Source: Actinomycetota bacterium (GTDB taxonomy: Bacteria > Actinomycetota > Actinomycetes > S36-B12). From it: a stretch of 53,738 nucleotides of DNA. A program made the translations under genes and the position numbers. Below, piece by piece: positions 50,194-53,738 of this stretch; the first letter of the stretch is position 1; each line of letters begins with the position of its first letter. The stretch is taken from the NCBI GenBank assembly GCA_030645615.1, contig JAUSNB010000028.1:1-53738 (forward strand). Reading direction: 5' to 3'. The notes under the pieces are model-generated. The model searched no databases. It was not told where the DNA came from and worked only from the letters and a program-made list of their open reading frames with translations.

Positions 50194-51008
50194 GGCCGAT
50201 ACTTCCCAGCCGCGGAGTTCCAGATCTCATAGCCGTTGTTGAAGCTGCCGGTCACGACGGCCTGGATGCGGGCGCCCTTCGCCGGCGCCGCGAAACGGCA
50301 GGTCGCCTTGGACTTCGACACCCGGGCGATGCAGACGGGCTTGTCATTGACGAGCAGGCGCAGAACGCCGGTGGCGACCGGCTTACGCGCGGAGAGGCTG
50401 GCGCCTGTCACGGTGACCGTCGCCACGGCTCGCGCACCGGGTCGCACCTTCATCGTCACATCCGTGCCCGCCTCGATCCGCTCGCGACTGAGGATGCCCA
50501 GTCGTGAGGTGAGGTAGGGCTGCAGGTGCTGCTGGAACTGCGGGATCGCATCGGTGGCGAACCCGGACGCAACCACCTTCTCCAGCCGGACCGACACGTC
50601 GGTGCTCTTGCCCACCTGCTTGAGTGCCAGGACGACGTCGCCGTTCAGGTTGCCCACGACCGACGTGAAGGCGAGCCGGTAGCGAGCGCTCGCGAACACC
50701 GTCTGCTCGACCGTGGCCACGGTCACCGGCATGGTCTGGACGCCGGCGGGCGTGTCAATGGCGACCTGGAACACCCAGTTCCCGTCGGCACCTGTGGCCG
50801 ACGTGCAGCCCGAGATCAATGCGCAGATGCCGTCGCGGTTGACCTGCCCATACCAGAAGGAATAGCGGGATGCCTCGACCCGGCCCGTGGCCTGCAGCCC
50901 GTCGAGGGTGCTGGTCTCGGCCAGGGCGGCCGACACGGCTCCGACCCCGATGAGCGTCGCGGCGACCGGGATCGCGAGTGCCGCGAGCAGCGCCTTGCGT
51001 CGCCTCAT
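50190..51008 (-). CDS. Secreted protein of unknown function, 272 aa
   Basis: Signal peptide MRRRKALLAALAIPVAATLIGVGAVSAALA. The N-terminal half has ASRYSFWYGQVNRDGICALISGCTSATGADGNWVFQVAID. The C-terminal half (GARAVATVTVTGASLSARKPVATGVLRLLVNDKPVCIARVSKSKATCRFAAPAKGARIQAVVTGSFNNGYEIW) is a bacterial Ig-like (Big_3/5-type) domain with a disulfide-ready cysteine pair. AAGGGGG precedes ATG 51008. It is coupled to the following choice-of-anchor gene by a 4-bp overlap, implying a shared surface role. Confidence 0.65.
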   Translation of the reverse strand: MRRRKALLAALAIPVAATLIGVGAVSAALAETSTLDGLQATGRVEASRYSFWYGQVNRDGICALISGCTSATGADGNWVFQVAIDTPAGVQTMPVTVATVEQTVFASARYRLAFTSVVGNLNGDVVLALKQVGKSTDVSVRLEKVVASGFATDAIPQFQQHLQPYLTSRLGILSRERIEAGTDVTMKVRPGARAVATVTVTGASLSARKPVATGVLRLLVNDKPVCIARVSKSKATCRFAAPAKGARIQAVVTGSFNNGYEIWNSAAGKYRP

Positions 51009-51099
51009 GGCCGCCCCCTTGCCGGACAGGCCCTCCGCTCCTCACGGTACGCGCGGGAACCGACCCAGTCGCGCCCAGCCGAGCGCGGGGACCGGCCCG

Positions 51100-51621
51100 T
51101 CAGCAGGCGGTGACGTCGCCTCGAGGGCCGCAGTCGAGCACCAGGACCGAGCCGGCGACGTCGGGGAAGGACCAGCCGGACACGGTCACGTCGTAGCGGC
51201 CCGGCTCGGCCGGGGAGGTCATGGACCCGGGGGCCAGGCGGACGGTGATCGTGCCCTCGTCGAAGGTGCCCTCGAGCGCCAAGCGAAGGATCACCCGGTG
51301 GTCCCGCTGCTCCCACCCGCACTTGAACACTCGGGCCGGCGCGCTCACGCGCACGAGGGACACGGGGCACCGGCCAGGGCGGAAGTCAAAGGTGTCGTGT
51401 CCCTGGAATCCCTGGAACGCGACGTTGAACGAGATGTCCGCGTACTCAACCTGGTCCATCGTGGCGGTCACCGTCGCCCCCGTGCGTTCGGAGGTCCCCG
51501 CGCGGCCCAGCTGAACCGATTCCAGCTCCGGAGGCGCCTGCGCGGCGAGCGCAACCGGCCCTGCTGCCAGCGCACCGGCGGACACGAGGGCGGCGATGAT
51601 GAGGTTGGACAGGGCACGCAT
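51100..51621 (-). CDS. Secreted protein of unknown function, 173 aa
   Basis: Signal peptide MRALSNLIIAALVSAGALAAGPVALAAQA, then a beta-rich ~145-aa domain with four cysteines (PGRCPVSL, VFKCGW, VLDCGP, terminal TAC) suitable for two disulfides. No family recognised. GGAGG lies about 5 nt before ATG 51621. Upstream of the two other secreted-protein genes on the same strand (91-bp gap), so possibly one transcription unit. Divergent from the SGNH hydrolase gene. Confidence 0.6.
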   Translation of the reverse strand: MRALSNLIIAALVSAGALAAGPVALAAQAPPELESVQLGRAGTSERTGATVTATMDQVEYADISFNVAFQGFQGHDTFDFRPGRCPVSLVRVSAPARVFKCGWEQRDHRVILRLALEGTFDEGTITVRLAPGSMTSPAEPGRYDVTVSGWSFPDVAGSVLVLDCGPRGDVTAC

Positions 51622-51702
51622 GTCGCCTCCGATGATGGCGGGTGCTCACCCTGTCGCATGCGAAAGCGAGGCGCAAGGATCCCGTCGCGTGCCGGGGCGG
51701 CG

Positions 51703-51708
51703 TACCGT
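51703..51708 (+). promoter_or_regulatory. -10 box for the SGNH hydrolase gene (leaderless)
   Basis: TACCGT lies 7 nt before GTG 51716, without a Shine-Dalgarno sequence. Confidence 0.45.
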
Positions 51709-51715
51709 CAGTGCC

Positions 51716-52354
51716 GTGACCTCGACCAGCGTCCGGCTCGCAGCCGCGGCCCTGCTCGGTGGCGCCTGCATCACGAGCAGCGGGAGCGCCCTCGCGGCCG
51801 CCCCCGCGGACGCCCAGCAGCGGGACCAGCCCAGCGTGTTCGCCATCGGCGACTCCGTGATGCTCGGTGCCGTCGGCTGCATGGAGGCGCGGGGATGGGA
51901 CGTCGACGCCCTCGGCAACCGCCAGGTCACGGCGGCGGAGATGCAACTCCGGGCGGCGGAGGACCTGCCCGCCCAGGTCGTCGTCCACGCCGGCACGAAC
52001 GGCGGCGCCGACCGAGCGGACCTTGCCGGCATCATGCGCACGATCGGTCGGGGCCATGACGTCGTGTGGCTCACCATCCAGCTGCCCGACGGGACCAGCC
52101 GGTACACCTTCGAGGAGTCGACCAACGAGGCGATCCGCGCCCTGCCCGACCGCTTCCCGAACGCATACGTCGCTGACTGGAACCAAGCGTCGGACGAGCA
52201 CCCCGAATGGACCGGGGGTGACGGCATCCACCTGACCGTGGCCGGGTGCCGCGGCTACACGCGGCTGATCGCCCGCACCCTGCGCGACGCCTGGGAGACC
52301 CACCACTACGTGCCCATGGGCCGGCCGCTGGCCGTGGGCAACGGCGCGTCATGA
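51716..52354 (+). CDS. Secreted SGNH/GDSL-type hydrolase, 212 aa
   Basis: Signal peptide (VRLAAAALLGGACITSSGSALAA), then SGNH blocks: AIGDSVMLGAVG (nucleophile Ser), VVVHAGTNGGADR (Asn block) and GGDGIHLTVAG (DxxH catalytic pair). The set matches the small exported SGNH proteins that act as esterases or that resemble the SGNH domain fused to cell-wall acyltransferases. No acyltransferase membrane domain is present here. GTG 51716 is leaderless, and the stop overlaps the lipase start (ATGA), so the two secreted esterase-type enzymes are made together. Confidence 0.88.
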   Translation: MTSTSVRLAAAALLGGACITSSGSALAAAPADAQQRDQPSVFAIGDSVMLGAVGCMEARGWDVDALGNRQVTAAEMQLRAAEDLPAQVVVHAGTNGGADRADLAGIMRTIGRGHDVVWLTIQLPDGTSRYTFEESTNEAIRALPDRFPNAYVADWNQASDEHPEWTGGDGIHLTVAGCRGYTRLIARTLRDAWETHHYVPMGRPLAVGNGAS

Positions 52355-53604
52355 GGCGCGGCCAGGTGGCGCTGGTGGCCATGGCGGTGGCCGTCCTCGT
52401 GGTCGGGGGGATCGCCCTCGGCAGGTGGGATGCGGCCGAGGTCGACGAGCAGCAGGCGCAGGCAGCCCTCGACCCGTTCTACACCCCGCCGTCGCCCATC
52501 CCGGCAGTCCCGGGGACGCTCATCCGGTCCGAGCCGCTCGGTGTCGAGGTCCCCGGGGCAGAGGCCGTGCGCCTGCTCTACGCGACCGAGCGGCCCGATG
52601 GGACCCCGGCCGTGTCCGGGGCCTTCGCTGTCATCCCCGGGGGACCCACGCCCGCCGGGGGGCGGCCCGTCGTGGCCTGGGCGCACGGCACCGTCGGGAT
52701 GGGCGAGGCATGCGCAGCGTCGCGGACGACGGACCCGCTGGCTGGCCTGGACGTGTGGCTGGACGAGATGGTCGGCCTGGGGTGGATCGTCGTCGGGACC
52801 GACTACGCCGGGCTGGGCACGCCCGGCCCAGAGCTCTACCTGGTTGCGGAGGCGGAGGCACGCGACGTCGTCAACTCGGTGCGCGCAGTCCGCAGCCTCC
52901 CCGGGTCGGGGGCCGGGACCCAGTACGCGGTGTGGGGCCACTCGCAAGGCGGCCATTCGTCCCTGTGGACCGGCCACCTGGGACCCGTGCTCGCGCCCGA
53001 GCTGGACCTCGTCGGCGTCGCGGCCGCCGCACCCGCGGCCCGGCTCGTGGAGATCATGGGCGCCCAGTGGGACACCACGGTGGGCTGGGGCATCGGACCC
53101 GAGGTCTTGGTGTCGTGGCCCGCCGTCGACACCTCCCTCGAGCCGGCACAGGCCGCGACCTCCACGGGCCTGGACAACTACCAGAGGATCGCCCAGGAGT
53201 GCACAAGCGACCTCGGCCTCGCCGTCGAGCTGGTCGCCCGCGAGAAGTTCGGGGAGAAGTTCTTCACGGCCGACCCGACCAGCCAGCCCGCGTGGCGCGA
53301 GTTCGCCGATGCGCAGACCCCTCCGCCGATGCCGGCGGAGATGCCGGTCTTCCTCGCCCAGGGAACGGCCGATGAGGTCGTGCTCGCCTGGCCCAACGCG
53401 ATCCTGGAGAAGGAATGGTGCGCTGCAGGGTCGTCGCTGACGACGCTGTGGCTCGGGGACATCGGGCACTTGGCTGCGGCCAAGACTGCCGGGCCGGCGG
53501 CCGTCCAGTGGATCGCCGAACGTTTCGCCGGGCGCCCGGCGGCCGATACGTGCGGCGCCCCCACTCCGGTTGCGCCGCAGGCTCCTATAGGGTCCGCCGC
53601 CTAG
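52351..53604 (+). CDS. Secreted triacylglycerol lipase-like alpha/beta hydrolase (LIP family), 417 aa
   Basis: N-terminal signal or anchor helix (VALVAMAVAVLVVGGIALG), then an alpha/beta-hydrolase with VVAWAHGTVG (oxyanion), WIVVGTDYAGLG, the nucleophile elbow VWGHSQGGHSSLW and a C-terminal FLAQGTADEVV / GDIGHLAAAK acid-His pair. This matches actinobacterial secretory lipases. It overlaps the SGNH gene by ATGA. The end (PQAPIGSAA) lies right at the left end of an IS element. The TAG may be native or may have been reshaped by the insertion, so a slightly altered C-terminus is possible. Confidence 0.87.
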   Translation: MRRGQVALVAMAVAVLVVGGIALGRWDAAEVDEQQAQAALDPFYTPPSPIPAVPGTLIRSEPLGVEVPGAEAVRLLYATERPDGTPAVSGAFAVIPGGPTPAGGRPVVAWAHGTVGMGEACAASRTTDPLAGLDVWLDEMVGLGWIVVGTDYAGLGTPGPELYLVAEAEARDVVNSVRAVRSLPGSGAGTQYAVWGHSQGGHSSLWTGHLGPVLAPELDLVGVAAAAPAARLVEIMGAQWDTTVGWGIGPEVLVSWPAVDTSLEPAQAATSTGLDNYQRIAQECTSDLGLAVELVAREKFGEKFFTADPTSQPAWREFADAQTPPPMPAEMPVFLAQGTADEVVLAWPNAILEKEWCAAGSSLTTLWLGDIGHLAAAKTAGPAAVQWIAERFAGRPAADTCGAPTPVAPQAPIGSAA

Positions 53605-53738
53605 GGCGTGTCTGACGAATAGTCGGGCTTCGGTCGTGGAGGCTGTCGATCATGACGACGCGGCGTGTGCTGACGGATGAGATGTGGGCTCGGATCGAGC
53701 CGTTGCTGCCGGACCGGACGCCGCGGCGCGGCGGTCAG
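53605..53738 (+). mobile_element. Left end of an IS5-family-type insertion sequence, cut by window edge
   Basis: Immediately after the lipase stop the sequence GGGCGTGTCTGACGAATAG looks like the terminal inverted repeat of this IS type, and a transposase reading frame starts 47 bp later. The right end and any target duplication are outside the window. Confidence 0.6.
53652..53738 (+). CDS. IS5-family-type transposase, N-terminal fragment (29 codons visible)
   Basis: MTTRRVLTDEMWARIEPLLPDRTPRRGGQ is the characteristic opening of IS5/IS427-like transposases (DUF4096 domain: LTDxxWxxIxPLLPxxxxRxG). The gene runs off the right edge, so intactness of the catalytic DDE residues cannot be judged. 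It is unrelated in function to its neighbours. Confidence 0.85.
   Translation, partial: MTTRRVLTDEMWARIEPLLPDRTPRRGGQ

Noticed and set aside
1-53738. CRISPR array, prophage, toxin-antitoxin or restriction-type defence island
   Set aside because: No regularly spaced repeats, integrase, phage structural genes, paired toxin-antitoxin genes or restriction/methylation system were seen; the only mobile element is the IS end at the right edge.

Overview
This window is GC-rich chromosomal DNA from an actinobacterium (Actinomycetota). The evidence is its conserved gene neighbourhoods and marker families. These include a glnA/glnE operon, panB, the RNase H-phosphatase / zinc-ribbon / Nif3 trio, AhpE-DUF3052-aceE, a PucR-type FasR regulator followed by fabD-fabH-acpP-fabF-accD, DUF3145, polyphosphate glucokinase, a cofactor F420 reductase and a class A RNase P RNA. 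The species cannot be named from sequence alone. GTG starts and start/stop overlaps (ATGA, GTGA) are frequent. At least twelve genes have a TANNNT-like -10 box only 6-7 nt before the start codon, which implies leaderless mRNAs.

Layout, left to right. 1-3735 (-): the operon glnA, class I glutamine amidotransferase, glnE (cut by the left edge). 3807-5477 (+): nadE. 5443-7747 (-): a DHA2-type efflux pump and its TetR regulator. 7907-8728: panB. 8734-11506: a GT2 glycosyltransferase, an F420:NADPH oxidoreductase and a divergent MFS exporter. 11628-13885: a lysine/alanine-rich histone-H1-like protein built from 60-bp repeats, a 53-aa protein, map and ppgK. 13943-19256: marR, rnpB, a methyltransferase, yaaA, RNase H/phosphatase, a coiled-coil zinc-ribbon protein and Nif3. 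19390-25219: three translationally coupled exopolysaccharide-type genes (BcsB-like, GT-C-like and a BcsA-like GT2 with an N-terminal MshEN domain). 25243-36961: tRNA-Val(UAC), ahpE, DUF3052, aceE, a ferritin-VIT1 iron transporter, fasR, fabD, fabH, acpP, fabF and accD. This arm links pyruvate oxidation to fatty acid synthesis. 36977-41764: DUF3145, bioY (biotin uptake, useful to the biotin-dependent carboxylase), a PLP decarboxylase, tetR, peptidase E and a hypothetical gene. 41889-49007: a frameshifted alpha/beta hydrolase, a GT2 enzyme, an enoyl-CoA hydratase, marR and a two-gene molybdenum hydroxylase. 49039-53604: three secreted proteins of unknown role, an SGNH hydrolase and a secreted lipase. 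An IS5-type transposase gene begins at 53652 and runs off the right edge.

Most of the window is conserved housekeeping DNA. The more unusual points are: (i) FabD carries an extra C-terminal barrel-sandwich (biotinyl/lipoyl-like) domain without the modifiable lysine; (ii) a perfect 17-bp palindrome lies between fasR and fabD; (iii) a perfect 20-bp-stem hairpin separates acpP from fabF; (iv) a BcsB/GT-C/GT2 operon carries a probable c-di-GMP-binding domain fused to the synthase; (v) the zinc-ribbon gene appears to start at CTG; (vi) a single-base homopolymer frameshift removes the catalytic histidine of a hydrolase; and (vii) the rnpB promoter lies across the stop codon of the upstream gene.
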